Assembly (NCBI RefSeq): GCF_002261425.1
Contig: NZ_NEVJ01000003.1
Span: forward strand, 2,604,001-2,668,000
Reading direction: 5' to 3'
Source: Bordetella genomosp. 9
GTDB lineage: Bacteria; Pseudomonadota; Gammaproteobacteria; Burkholderiales; Burkholderiaceae_B
DNA length: 64,000 nucleotides
Both the position numbers and the translations under genes were made by a program. Numbering within the stretch: the first letter of the stretch is position 1; every line of letters starts with the position of its first letter. Under the pieces are notes generated by a model. The model made no database searches. It had not been told where the DNA came from and saw only the letters and a program-made list of their open reading frames with translations. Shown in pieces: positions 9,014 through 17,819 of the stretch.

Positions 9014-9664
9014 ATGAACGCCGTCTTGCCCAAACGCCGTGCCGCCGACGTCGCCTACGACGCGATCGAAAGCATGATCGCCACGCTGCAGCTGCAGCCC
9101 GGCAGTCCGGTCGTCGAAGCCGAACTCGTGCAACGCACCGGGCTGGGCCGCACGCCGCTGCGCGAAGCCTTGCTGCGCATGGTGTCGGCGGGACTGATCA
9201 CCCAGGAGCCGCGCCGCGGCCTGCGCGTCTCCACCGTGGAGCTCGCCGACCATCTGGACCTGCTGCAGACGCGCCGCAGCCTGGAACGGCTGATCGCCAC
9301 GGCGGCGGCGCGGCGGGCGACGCCGCCCCAGCGCGCGGCGATCCTGGAATGCGCGGCGAACATGATGCGCGCGGCCCAGGGCGGCGACCTCGACGACTAC
9401 ATGCGCGCCGACCAGATGCTGGATCACGCCTGCCATGAGGCCTGCCGCAATATGTCCGCCGTCACGGCGGTCACCCCACTGCTGATCCAATGCCGGCGCT
9501 TCTGGTACGCCTACCAGCACGAAGGCGACGTCATGGAAGGGGCGCGCCATCACCAGGACCTGGCGCGGGCCGTCGCCAGCGGCGACGAGCGCGCCGCCGC
9601 GCAGGCCGCGGATACGCTGCTGGATTATCTGGAAGCGTTCGCGCGCAAGGTCATCGACGCATAG
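9014..9664 (+). CDS. GntR-family transcriptional regulator (FCD type)
   Basis: 216 residues: an N-terminal winged helix (LVQRTGLGRTPLREALLRMVSAGLI) and an all-helical C-terminal ligand-binding domain containing the histidine-rich DQMLDHACHEACRN, as in FCD regulators that bind a metal and a carboxylate. It is read with the DHDPS-family gene in front and probably controls it in response to a 2-oxoacid or sugar acid. Its 3' end overlaps the convergent deacetylase gene by 40 bp. Confidence 0.9.
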   Translation: MNAVLPKRRAADVAYDAIESMIATLQLQPGSPVVEAELVQRTGLGRTPLREALLRMVSAGLITQEPRRGLRVSTVELADHLDLLQTRRSLERLIATAAARRATPPQRAAILECAANMMRAAQGGDLDDYMRADQMLDHACHEACRNMSAVTAVTPLLIQCRRFWYAYQHEGDVMEGARHHQDLARAVASGDERAAAQAADTLLDYLEAFARKVIDA

Positions 9665-10503
9665 CGCGACACGCGCACGCCCGTCGACGCCATCCATTCG
9701 TGCAGGCCGGGGCCGGACAGCACCTGGTACTCGGCGCCCCGCTGCGCGTCCATGCCCTGCCTGCCGCCGGCCGGCAGCGCCGGATGGCACATCAGCAGAT
9801 CGCCGTCGGCGGCGTTGCGCAGCCAGAGCCTGAGCAGGCCGTCATAGACCTGCGCGCCGCCCTGGAAATCGTAGACGCCCAGGAAGCGCCGATTGGTGCC
9901 CAACCCCGCCCGCGCCGCGCCGCGCGAGAAAGCCGCCGATCCCAAGGCCGCGATGATGCGGGCCTTGCGCCGCAGCGGCGCGGGCACGCCATCCAGGCAG
10001 CCTGGCGACGTATCGCGCAGCCACGGGCGGTGGGCATCGTTGCCCTGGGCAGGATAGCGGCGCGCCAGCACTTCGAACAGGGCATCGCGTATCTGCGGCA
10101 GCTGGTGCACGTGCTGATGGCCGTCGATGAAGTCCGGCATGCGGCCCATCGCCGACTCGAAGGCGTCGAGCTGGCGTTCGATCTGGCGCTGCACGCGGCC
10201 ACGGTTCAGCACGCGCGCATAGGCGCAGGCGATCAGCCGCGGCAAAGGCAGGTATAGTCCCGGCGCGCCCAGCGTTTCGGTGAAATTCAGATGCAGGCCG
10301 GCATCGACGTCCAGTTCGCGCAGCCTGGCCGCGTCGGCACGGAAGGAAGGCGCCTGCGACAGGCAGCCGACGGCGCTCAGGCGCCCCGCGCCGGCCAGCG
10401 CGAGGATGCCATGATCGATGGCGGCGCTCATGCCAAAATCGTCGGCGCATACGACAATGCGCCTGCTGCCCGCATGCGTGGGCTCTTGCAACATTATCGT
10501 CAT
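9625..10503 (-). CDS. lgmC: ChbG/HpnK (YdjC) family deacetylase, probable LgmC
   Basis: 292 residues of the ChbG/HpnK/YdjC carbohydrate deacetylase family. The metal-binding ends are visible: ADDFGMS near the N-terminus, GLHLNFTE, and DGHQHVHQLP with its His pair. In Bordetella the lgm locus adds glucosamine to lipid A phosphates, and the YdjC-type LgmC is thought to remove the acetyl group from undecaprenyl-phosphate-linked GlcNAc. The neighbours here (GtrA-like, ArnT-like and ArnC-like genes) match that set. The start at 10503 lies only 12 bp from the divergent lgmD-like start. No strong ribosome site is visible. Confidence 0.75.
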   Translation of the reverse strand: MTIMLQEPTHAGSRRIVVCADDFGMSAAIDHGILALAGAGRLSAVGCLSQAPSFRADAARLRELDVDAGLHLNFTETLGAPGLYLPLPRLIACAYARVLNRGRVQRQIERQLDAFESAMGRMPDFIDGHQHVHQLPQIRDALFEVLARRYPAQGNDAHRPWLRDTSPGCLDGVPAPLRRKARIIAALGSAAFSRGAARAGLGTNRRFLGVYDFQGGAQVYDGLLRLWLRNAADGDLLMCHPALPAGGRQGMDAQRGAEYQVLSGPGLHEWMASTGVRVSRYASMTLRANASR

Positions 10504-10515
10504 GGAAGTTCTGGA

Positions 10516-10911
10516 ATGCGGAGCCTGATCCGACAATTGAGCTGGTTCGTCGCCGTTGGCTGCGCGGCCGCCGCTACCCACTGGATAACGGCCGTCGGCT
10601 GCGTGGAAGCCCTGGGCGCGCCGCCACTGGCCGCCAACGTGGTCGGCTGGCTGGTGGCGTTCGGAGTTTCGTTCAGCGGTCATTATCGGCTCACTTTCCG
10701 GCATCAGGCCACTGCATGGCATGTGGCGGCGCTACGTTTCTTCTGCATCTCGGCCGCCGGCTTCCTGATCAACGAAGCCGCCTACGCCTGGCTGCTGCGG
10801 CACACCACGCTGCGGTACGACGTCCTGCTCGGGCTGGTGCTGATCGCCATCGCCGTGCTGACCTTCATCTTCAGCCGTTTTTGGGCGTTCCGTCGCAGTA
10901 GCGCGACCTGA
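10516..10911 (+). CDS. lgmD: GtrA-family membrane protein, probable LgmD flippase
   Basis: 131 residues with four hydrophobic segments, the GtrA-like size and layout (LIRQLSWFVAVGCAAA at the start, NVVGWLVAFGVSFSGHY in the second helix, ending FIFSRFWAFR). GtrA proteins are thought to flip polyprenyl-phosphate-linked sugars across the inner membrane; LgmD has this proposed role in the Bordetella glucosamine pathway. The gene points opposite to the rest of the cluster: it diverges from lgmC with 12 bp between starts, and its last 41 bp overlap the end of lgmB. Longer in-frame starts are unlikely because they add no membrane segment. Confidence 0.75.
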   Translation: MRSLIRQLSWFVAVGCAAAATHWITAVGCVEALGAPPLAANVVGWLVAFGVSFSGHYRLTFRHQATAWHVAALRFFCISAAGFLINEAAYAWLLRHTTLRYDVLLGLVLIAIAVLTFIFSRFWAFRRSSAT

Positions 10912-12466
10912 ACGTGGCGTCGGGCACGACGCGCCACAGCGCGCGCTTGCCGTTCACCGCGAACGGCGCGACGCCGCGCAACGCGGGATAGGCTTCCTGG
11001 TCGTCGGCCGGATTGCCCCAGAACCAGAAGGCCTGTCCGGCCGGCGCGGCACACAGCCGCGACTGCAGTTCATGCATGGAGATCAGCGTGTCCTTCATCA
11101 CGTCGGGACGGAACTGGCCGGCGTCGTAGAGCTCCTTGCGCCAATTGTCCCGCACGGGGATTTCAGGATTGTTCCAGTCGTCCACGACCCAGGCCGGCCG
11201 CGTGTCGCGCATATTCATCGGCAGGTCGTAGGCGTAGGCATGCAGCATGACGATTTGGTCGCCCTGCTTGAAGTCGGGGCGCGCGCGGCGCGCCAGCGGC
11301 GCGGACGTGGGCGACGAATAGATGGCGACGAACACCGTCATCAGCACGCAGAACGCGATCGCCACCGCCTGGCACAGGCGATAGCCGCGGCGCGTAGATT
11401 CGGCGTCGCGGCCCGCCAGGCCGGCGGCGATGACCTCGGCCACCAGGACGGCCAGGGGCGCCAGCGCGGGCAGCACGTAGCCCACGAGCTTGGACGCCGG
11501 CAGCGAAAAGAAGGCCACCACCACCGCGATCCAGATGCCCATCAGCAGCCGCACGGCATACGCGTCGTCGTTATCGCGCGACCAGAACGCCTTGCGGAAC
11601 ACCGCCCCCAGCCAGAAGGTCCAGGGCAGGATCAGGCCCGCCATCACCGGAGGATAGAACCAGAAGGGCTCGCGGTTGTTGAAGGTGGCTTCGGCGAAAC
11701 GGTCGAACTGCTGGTAGATGAAGAAATAGTTGAAGAAGCCGGAGAAATCCTCCTGCATGGCCCAGAACCATGGCAGGCACACCACCACGAAGGCGATGAT
11801 GGCGGGCGGCCACAGCAGCGCGGCCAGGCCACGCCACTGCCGCAGCGCGAGGATCCAGAAAAACAGGATGCCGGCCGGCAGCACCACGCCGATCAGGCCC
11901 TTGGAAAGCACGCCCAGCGCGGCCAGCACGCCCGTCGCCAGGGCCAGCATGCGCCAGGGGGCGCCGCGCGCCGCATTCAGCACGGTCGCGGCCCCGGCCA
12001 CGGTGGTCAGCGTGATCATGCCGGCCACCAGCATGTCCAGATTGGCGAACTGCGCGGCGCCGAAGAAGAACGGCTGGGTGGCCAGGACGATCAGGGCGAT
12101 GGTCGCCGTCCGCACGCCGCGGTAGCGCCGCATGAAGGCATATACGGCCATCGCCGCGGCCCAGGCGGCCAGCCAGGAAGGCAGGCGCGCCGCCCAGGGA
12201 TGCACGCCGAACAGGTCGAAGGCGGCCGACGCCAGCCAGTAGTACAGCGGCGGCTTGTGGAAGAACGGCATGCCGTTGAGCAGCGGCACGATGCGCTCGC
12301 CGCTGCGCATCATTTCCCAAGCTACGCCGGCGTAACGGCCTTCATCCGGCAAGGTCATCGGCCGCAGCCATGACAGCCAGAGCAGCCACGCCCCGGTCAA
12401 CAGGAAAAGCCATCCCCTGGACAACGCCTCAACGCGGCGCATCCATGCATCCAGTACTCGCGACAT
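10871..12466 (-). CDS. lgmB: ArnT-like glycosyltransferase family 39 protein, probable LgmB
   Basis: 531 residues, with about twelve membrane segments in the first 410 and a periplasmic C-terminal domain, the ArnT/PMT layout. The N-terminal periplasmic loop has the family motif PDEGRYAGVAWEM with the catalytic-type Asp-Glu, followed by MPFFHKPPLYYW. It would transfer glucosamine from undecaprenyl phosphate to lipid A phosphate on the periplasmic side, giving cationic-peptide resistance as described for Bordetella LgmB. Its ATG comes one nucleotide after the stop of the upstream glycosyltransferase gene, so translation is probably coupled. Confidence 0.8.
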   Translation of the reverse strand: MSRVLDAWMRRVEALSRGWLFLLTGAWLLWLSWLRPMTLPDEGRYAGVAWEMMRSGERIVPLLNGMPFFHKPPLYYWLASAAFDLFGVHPWAARLPSWLAAWAAAMAVYAFMRRYRGVRTATIALIVLATQPFFFGAAQFANLDMLVAGMITLTTVAGAATVLNAARGAPWRMLALATGVLAALGVLSKGLIGVVLPAGILFFWILALRQWRGLAALLWPPAIIAFVVVCLPWFWAMQEDFSGFFNYFFIYQQFDRFAEATFNNREPFWFYPPVMAGLILPWTFWLGAVFRKAFWSRDNDDAYAVRLLMGIWIAVVVAFFSLPASKLVGYVLPALAPLAVLVAEVIAAGLAGRDAESTRRGYRLCQAVAIAFCVLMTVFVAIYSSPTSAPLARRARPDFKQGDQIVMLHAYAYDLPMNMRDTRPAWVVDDWNNPEIPVRDNWRKELYDAGQFRPDVMKDTLISMHELQSRLCAAPAGQAFWFWGNPADDQEAYPALRGVAPFAVNGKRALWRVVPDATFRSRYCDGTPKNG

Positions 12467-12467
12467 G

Positions 12468-13499
12468 TTATCGGGAATTATTTTTTTCAGTGAAGACTCT
12501 GCCGCGCTGTTCGCGCACGACATACAAGGGGCGGCCCTTGACTTCGTCGAAGATGCGGCCGACGTATTCGCCGACGACCCCCAGGGACAGCAGGTTGATG
12601 CCCGCGAAGAACATCAGCGCGGCGACGATGGTGGTCCAGCCGGACACCGCGTTACCGTACATCAGGAAGTCCACCACCAGGTACACCCCGTAGGCGAACG
12701 ACAGCAGCGCGAAGACCAGGCCCATCATGCTCACCAGGCGCAGCGGCCAGGTGGTGAACGCCGTCAGGCCGGCGAAGGCCAGCTTGAACAGCTTGCGCTT
12801 GCTGTAGTGCGTGGTGCCATGCGCCCGCTCGTCGGGCGTATAGGGCAGCGCCTCGGCCTCGAATCCCACCCAGGCGTACAGGCCCTTCATGAAGCGCGTG
12901 CGCTCCGGCAGCGCGTTCAGCGCCTGCACCACGCGGCGGTCCATGAGACGGAAGTCGCCCGCGTTCGCCGGCACTTCCACCCCGCGCCGTTCGCTGAGCA
13001 TCCGATAGAACAGATGTGAGCCGGCGCGCTTGAACCAGGACTCGGAATCGCGGTTTTCGCGCACGGCGTAGACCATGTCGGCGCCGGCGCGCCAGCGAGC
13101 CAGCATTTCCGGGATCAGGGCCGGCGGATGCTGCATGTCGGCGTCCAGCGAGATGACGACGTCGCCGGTCGATGCCTCCAGGCCCGCGCTCAGCGCGGCT
13201 TCCTTGCCGAAGTTGCGCGACAGGCGCACGTAGCGGAAGCCGGCGATGGCCGTCCACTGCTGCATCAGTTCCGGGGTGCCGTCCGTGCTGCCGTCATCGG
13301 TGACGATGACTTCCCAGGAACTGCACAGCTTGCTGAGCATGGACATCAGCGCGGGCAGCAGCACGCGCAGGTTGTCGCACTCATTCAGGCAGGGAACGAC
13401 GCAGGAAATTCGGATGTCGCGGATTTCCGGCCGGGGAGGCAGGGCGTCGGCGGGGAGCGTGCGCGGCGCGAACGCTTCAGTGCGGGATTCGATGTACAT
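12468..13499 (-). CDS. lgmA: Polyprenyl-phosphate glycosyltransferase (GT2, ArnC/GtrB-like), probable LgmA
   Basis: 343 residues. The GT2 domain shows CVVPCLNECDN, TDDGSTDGT, and SLDADMQHPP with the DxD-type metal site, then FRLMDRRVV. Two C-terminal hydrophobic helices (about residues 240-265 and 275-300) anchor it in the inner membrane, as in GtrB and ArnC. It would load GlcNAc onto undecaprenyl phosphate on the cytoplasmic side, the first lgm step. The first gene of the minus-strand pair lgmA-lgmB; its stop is 1 nt before the next ATG. Confidence 0.8.
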   Translation of the reverse strand: MYIESRTEAFAPRTLPADALPPRPEIRDIRISCVVPCLNECDNLRVLLPALMSMLSKLCSSWEVIVTDDGSTDGTPELMQQWTAIAGFRYVRLSRNFGKEAALSAGLEASTGDVVISLDADMQHPPALIPEMLARWRAGADMVYAVRENRDSESWFKRAGSHLFYRMLSERRGVEVPANAGDFRLMDRRVVQALNALPERTRFMKGLYAWVGFEAEALPYTPDERAHGTTHYSKRKLFKLAFAGLTAFTTWPLRLVSMMGLVFALLSFAYGVYLVVDFLMYGNAVSGWTTIVAALMFFAGINLLSLGVVGEYVGRIFDEVKGRPLYVVREQRGRVFTEKNNSR

Positions 13500-13653
13500 G
13501 ACGATCGCAGGGTAGTAACTGCTGCGGCGCAGTATCCGCCCGTGGTCGTCGAATTTTCATGAAATGGCGCGTAACGAAGCCATGGAACTTGCCCCGCCTC
13601 GCCTGCGGGAGGCCCCTATTGTAATGAAGGTGCAAAACCCCTAGCATCCGTAG

Positions 13654-13672
13654 AACGATTTACTAAATCGTT
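13654..13672. promoter_or_regulatory. Perfect 19-bp palindrome, candidate LacI-type operator
   Basis: AACGATTTACTAAATCGTT is a perfect inverted repeat with 9-bp arms around one central base. It ends 31 bp before the start of the TRAP binding-protein gene. The operon behind it encodes a LacI-family regulator, and LacI proteins typically bind palindromes of this length near their own operon promoter. Assignment to that regulator is inference. Confidence 0.65.
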
Positions 13673-13703
13673 ACACCAAACTAAAAAATACGGAGACAAG
13701 CCC

Positions 13704-14753
13704 ATGATTTCGCACGCCTTTTCACCACCGAAACCCCTCGTCTCGCGCCGTGGCTTCCTGAAATCGGCGGCCGGCGCCGCCGCCGCCATCACCGCGCCCG
13801 GCCTGCTCGCCGCCCCGGCCACCGTGGCCCTGCGCTGCTCGATCTCCCAGCCGGCCGACCAGCAGTCCGCCCAGTACATCTGGTACGAACGCTTCGCCGG
13901 CGACCTGAAACAGTCCGTCGGCGACCGCATCCGCGTCGATATCTTCCCCAATGGCCAGTTGGGCAAGGAGTCGGACGTCGTCCAGCAGGTGCGCCTGGGA
14001 TCCATCGACATGATGATCACCGGCAGCTCCATCTGGGCGACGGCGCTGCCGGAACTGGCGCTGCTGGACATGGGTTTCGTGTTCGACAGCTGGGAACACG
14101 TCAACAAGTCCGTCGACGCCGGGGTGGGCGAGCAGTTCAACAAGCTGCTGCAAACGCGCACGGGCTGCACCTTCATCGGCTGGGGCAACCACTTCAACGC
14201 GCGCAGCGTCTACACCAAGAAAGTCGTGGAACACGACAGCGAGCTGAAGAACGTCAAGCTGCGCGTGCTGCCGACGCCCATCTTCGTCGAGACCTTCAAG
14301 CTGATGGGCGCCATCCCGACGCCCATCCCCATCAACGAGCTCTACACGGCGGTGCAGACCGGCGTGGTCGACGGCTTCGAGCATGACGCCGCGACGGTGC
14401 TGTCCAGCAAATTCAATGAAGTCGTCAGCAACTGCTGGCTGACCAACCATCTGTTCAGCCCATCCATAACGGCCATCGGCAAGCGCGGCTTGGGCAAGGT
14501 GCCGGCCGATCTGCAGCCCGCCTTCCTGAAGGCGGCGGAAGAAGCGTCGCTGTACCAGCGCCAGGTCGCGGGCAGCAAGGGCAAGCAGGCGCTGGCCGAC
14601 CTGGAAAAGCTGGGCATCAAGTTCCACCCCATGGATCCCGGCGAACGCCAGCGCCTGCGCCAGGCCATGGAAGAAAAGCTGTGGCCCAGCGTGACGTCGC
14701 AGTACCCGGTGACCAAGCCGATGCTGGACATCATCAATCAGTCGCGCGCCTGA
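13704..14753 (+). CDS. TRAP transporter substrate-binding protein (DctP family), Tat-exported
   Basis: 349 residues. The N-terminus has a twin-arginine signal (SRRGFLKSAAGAAAA), so the protein is exported folded to the periplasm. The mature part has DctP features: FPNGQLGKESDVVQQVRLGSIDM and, later, GWGNHFNARSVYTKK around the carboxylate-binding arginine region. It would bind a small organic acid and deliver it to the fused permease downstream. GGAGA precedes the start by eight nucleotides. First gene of a five-gene plus-strand operon. Confidence 0.92.
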   Translation: MISHAFSPPKPLVSRRGFLKSAAGAAAAITAPGLLAAPATVALRCSISQPADQQSAQYIWYERFAGDLKQSVGDRIRVDIFPNGQLGKESDVVQQVRLGSIDMMITGSSIWATALPELALLDMGFVFDSWEHVNKSVDAGVGEQFNKLLQTRTGCTFIGWGNHFNARSVYTKKVVEHDSELKNVKLRVLPTPIFVETFKLMGAIPTPIPINELYTAVQTGVVDGFEHDAATVLSSKFNEVVSNCWLTNHLFSPSITAIGKRGLGKVPADLQPAFLKAAEEASLYQRQVAGSKGKQALADLEKLGIKFHPMDPGERQRLRQAMEEKLWPSVTSQYPVTKPMLDIINQSRA

Positions 14754-14823
14754 GCGCCCCGATGAACCCGGCCAGCCGCGGCGACCACGCCGCGACGGGC
14801 CGGGACATCCGCTGGAGAACAGC

Positions 14824-16722
14824 ATGAACGCACATGTACTGGCAGGCGCCGGCAGCGCGGCGGGCCACACCGCCGCCGGGGGCGGCGTGGCGCAGGCGCG
14901 CTGGCTGGCGCGCATCTGCAGCATCATCGAACATTTCTGCGGGCTGGTGCTGGCCGTGGACGTGGGCGTCGTCTTCGTCTCGGTCATCCTGCGCTACTTC
15001 CTGCACAGTCCCGTGGACTGGGCGGAAGAAGCCGCGCGCGGGCTGATGGTCACGCTGGTGTTCCTGGGCGGCGCCACCGTGCTGGCGCGCCGCCAGCATG
15101 TGGGCATCGACGTCTTTCGCGGCCTGCTGCCCCGGTCATGGCGGGAGCCCGCCCTGCAGCTGGGCGGCTGGGCGGTGGCGGGCACCTCGGCCGCGCTGTG
15201 CTATTCGTCGTGGGAACTGCTGCAGGATTCGGTGAACGTCACCACGCCTATCGGCACGCCGCAATGGCTCAGCGTGCTGCCGGTCTTCGTGGGCGCGCTG
15301 TTCATGACGGTCGTCGGCGTCGCCAACGCGCTGTGCGGGCCGCGCCGCGCGGTGTACGGGACGCTGGCCGGCGCGGTCGCGTTGTGCGTGGCGGTGTGGG
15401 CGTGGAACGCCCATATGCCGGAAGGCTGGGCGATACGGCCATGGTTGCTGCTCACGCTGGCTTTCGTCTTCAGCCTGGTCGCGGGCGTGCCGATCGCCTT
15501 CGTGCTGGCGCTGTCGTCGCTGGTGTATTTCCTGGCCGAGCCATCGCTGCCGCTGATCATCTATTCGCAGCAGGTGATGGCCGGAATGGACCACTTCGTG
15601 CTGCTGGCGATTCCTTTCTTCGTGCTGGCCGGGCTGGTCATGGAATCCAACGGCATGTCGACGCGCCTGATCGAACTGCTGGTGCGGATGTTCGGCCGGG
15701 TGCGCGGGTCGATGAACCTGATCTCCATCCTGGCCACCGCGTTCTTCTCCGGCGTATCGGGCTCCAAGCTGGCCGACATCGCGGCGGTGGGCGGCATCGT
15801 GGTGCCGGCGGTGCGCCGCACGAAACAGGACGTCAACGAGACCGCGGCGGTGCTGGCAAGCTCGGCCGTGATGGCGGAAACGATACCGCCCTGCGTGAAC
15901 CTGATCATCATGGGCTTCGTCGCCAATATCTCGATAGGCGGCCTGTTCCTGGCGGGACTGGTGCCGGCGGCGGTGCTGGCCACCGGGCTGTCGGCCATGG
16001 CGATCTGGTTCGGCAAGAAGGTCGATCCCATGCTGGCGTTTCCGGTGCGCATGCCGTGGCCGCAGCTGCTGGGCGGCGCCTTCATCGCACTGGTGATGGT
16101 GGGCATGATAGGCAAGGGCGTGACGTCGGGCGTGGCCACGTCCACGGAAGTGTCCGCCTTCGCGGTGGTGTACGCGCTGGTCGCCGGCGCCCTGGCCTTC
16201 CGCGAGCTGACGCCGCGCGCCATCGTGGCGCTGTTCGTGCGCGCGGCATCCATGGCGGGCGGCATCCTGTTCATCATCGCCGCGGCGTCCAGCGTGGCGT
16301 TCGCGCTGACGGTGCAGCAGCTGCCGACCTTCCTGTCGGACACCATGACGCACCTGGCGCACACCTACGGCAGCACGGCGTTCATCCTGGTGTCGGCGGC
16401 GCTGATGGTGGTGTTCGGCGCCATCCTGGAAGGGGCGCCGGCGCTGATCATCTTCGGCCCGCTGCTGACGCCCATCGCGCAGCAGGTCGGCGTGAATCCG
16501 CTGCACTTCGGCACCGTGGTGGTGATCGCCATGGGCCTGGGCCTGTTCAGCCCGCCCTTCGGCCTGGGGTTGTTCGCCACCTGCGCCATGACCGGCACCC
16601 GTGTCGAAGAGGTCTCGCGGCCGATGGTCAAATACCTGATCCTGCTCGCGATCATGCTTATAGTGCTGATCTTCGTGCCCGCGATCAGTCTGTGGGTGCC
16701 GCGCATGATGAATATGGCTTGA
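14824..16722 (+). CDS. TRAP transporter fused permease (DctQ-DctM)
   Basis: 632 residues, an inner-membrane fusion of the small DctQ subunit (about residues 25-165, four helices) and the large DctM subunit (about residues 200-630, twelve or more helices). DctM hallmarks include GVPIAFVLALSSLVYFL, FFSGVSGSKLADIAAVGGI, and FGAILEGAPALIIFGPLL. It drives sodium- or proton-coupled uptake with the DctP protein encoded just upstream. GGAG lies before the start. Such QM fusions are common in TRAP systems. Confidence 0.93.
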   Translation: MNAHVLAGAGSAAGHTAAGGGVAQARWLARICSIIEHFCGLVLAVDVGVVFVSVILRYFLHSPVDWAEEAARGLMVTLVFLGGATVLARRQHVGIDVFRGLLPRSWREPALQLGGWAVAGTSAALCYSSWELLQDSVNVTTPIGTPQWLSVLPVFVGALFMTVVGVANALCGPRRAVYGTLAGAVALCVAVWAWNAHMPEGWAIRPWLLLTLAFVFSLVAGVPIAFVLALSSLVYFLAEPSLPLIIYSQQVMAGMDHFVLLAIPFFVLAGLVMESNGMSTRLIELLVRMFGRVRGSMNLISILATAFFSGVSGSKLADIAAVGGIVVPAVRRTKQDVNETAAVLASSAVMAETIPPCVNLIIMGFVANISIGGLFLAGLVPAAVLATGLSAMAIWFGKKVDPMLAFPVRMPWPQLLGGAFIALVMVGMIGKGVTSGVATSTEVSAFAVVYALVAGALAFRELTPRAIVALFVRAASMAGGILFIIAAASSVAFALTVQQLPTFLSDTMTHLAHTYGSTAFILVSAALMVVFGAILEGAPALIIFGPLLTPIAQQVGVNPLHFGTVVVIAMGLGLFSPPFGLGLFATCAMTGTRVEEVSRPMVKYLILLAIMLIVLIFVPAISLWVPRMMNMA

Positions 16723-16730
16723 GAGAGGCG

Positions 16731-17819
16731 ATGACGACGATCCAGGATGTAGCCGCGCTGGCGGGCGTGTCGGTCAGCTCGGTGTCCAACGTACTGAACG
16801 GCCGCACGGACCGGCTCCGCCGCGATACCCTGCAGCGCGTGCAGGACGCGATCAGGGAACTGAACTACCGGCCCAACCTGGTGGCGCGCCAGTTGAAGAC
16901 GGGTTACGCGCCCCTGATCGGGCTGCTGGTGCCGTCCACCGCCAACCCCATGTTCGGGGAACTGGCTGTCCACGTGGAAGCCGCGGCGCGCGACGCGCAC
17001 GGCTTTCGCGTGCTGCTGGGCAATACGCATCGCGACCGGGAGCAGGAGTCGCGCACCTTCGACGACCTGATTTCGCTGGGCGTGCGGGGCGTCATCCTGG
17101 CGTCGTCGCGCACCGACGAAGATCACCTGGACGCCGCGATCGCGCGCGGCCTGGCGGTGGTCAGCTACGACCGCGGCGGTGACGGCGATACGCGGTCGCG
17201 CATCGATCACGTGTCGCCGGACAACATGCTGGCGTCGCGGCTGGCAGTGCAGCACCTGGTGGCGCACGGCCACCGGCGGCTGGCGCTGGTGACGCCGGAC
17301 GTGAAGACGGTCAGCCGGACGCTGAAGCGCCAGGGCTTCCTGCAGGCGGCGCGGGAGGCCGGCCTGGCCGACCACGCGCAGGTGCTGGAAGGCGCCACGC
17401 GAACGGGCTATGGCGATTCGAATCTGGCCGACGAAGGCTATGCCATGGCGGGTCGCATCGCGGCGATGCCGTCGCGGCCGACCGGCATCATCGCCATCAA
17501 CGACATGATGGCGCTGGGCCTGATGGCCGGCCTGCATCGCGCGGGGCTGTCGGTGCCGGGCGACGTGTCGGTCATCGGCATGGACAACCTGGTGATGACG
17601 GCCTACGCCAATCCGCCCTTGACCACGGTGGAAATGCCCAGCGCCGACATGGCCCGCGCCATGGTGGCGATGGTGATCGAACGGCTCGCGCAGCCAGCCC
17701 TGCCGGCGCGCGAAGTGCTGTTCCAGCCACGGCTGGTGGAACGGCAGTCGGTGGCGCCGCCACCGGCCCCCGCTTCCCCGCGCCCGCGCGCGCGGGTTCC
17801 CAGGAAAACATCCGCATGA
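16731..17819 (+). CDS. LacI-family transcriptional regulator
   Basis: 362 residues: an N-terminal LacI helix-turn-helix (TIQDVAALAGVSVSSVSNVLNG), the hinge RPNLVARQL, and a periplasmic-binding-protein-like sensor domain ending in VIGMDNLVMTAYANPPLTTV. The last 25 or so residues are a Pro/Arg-rich tail beyond the usual family end. It starts 8 nt after the permease stop, and its stop overlaps the next start (ATGA), so it is part of the operon it probably controls, with the operator at 13654-13672. Confidence 0.93.
   Translation: MTTIQDVAALAGVSVSSVSNVLNGRTDRLRRDTLQRVQDAIRELNYRPNLVARQLKTGYAPLIGLLVPSTANPMFGELAVHVEAAARDAHGFRVLLGNTHRDREQESRTFDDLISLGVRGVILASSRTDEDHLDAAIARGLAVVSYDRGGDGDTRSRIDHVSPDNMLASRLAVQHLVAHGHRRLALVTPDVKTVSRTLKRQGFLQAAREAGLADHAQVLEGATRTGYGDSNLADEGYAMAGRIAAMPSRPTGIIAINDMMALGLMAGLHRAGLSVPGDVSVIGMDNLVMTAYANPPLTTVEMPSADMARAMVAMVIERLAQPALPAREVLFQPRLVERQSVAPPPAPASPRPRARVPRKTSA

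Noticed and set aside
14824..16722. Fusion of small and large TRAP permease subunits as a novelty
   Set aside because: DctQM fusions are common in TRAP systems.
15138..17819. 893-codon plus-strand frame joining a TRAP permease shadow to the LacI regulator
   Set aside because: The part before 16731 is an alternative frame of the permease gene; the LacI start at 16731 has a ribosome site and the family N-terminus.
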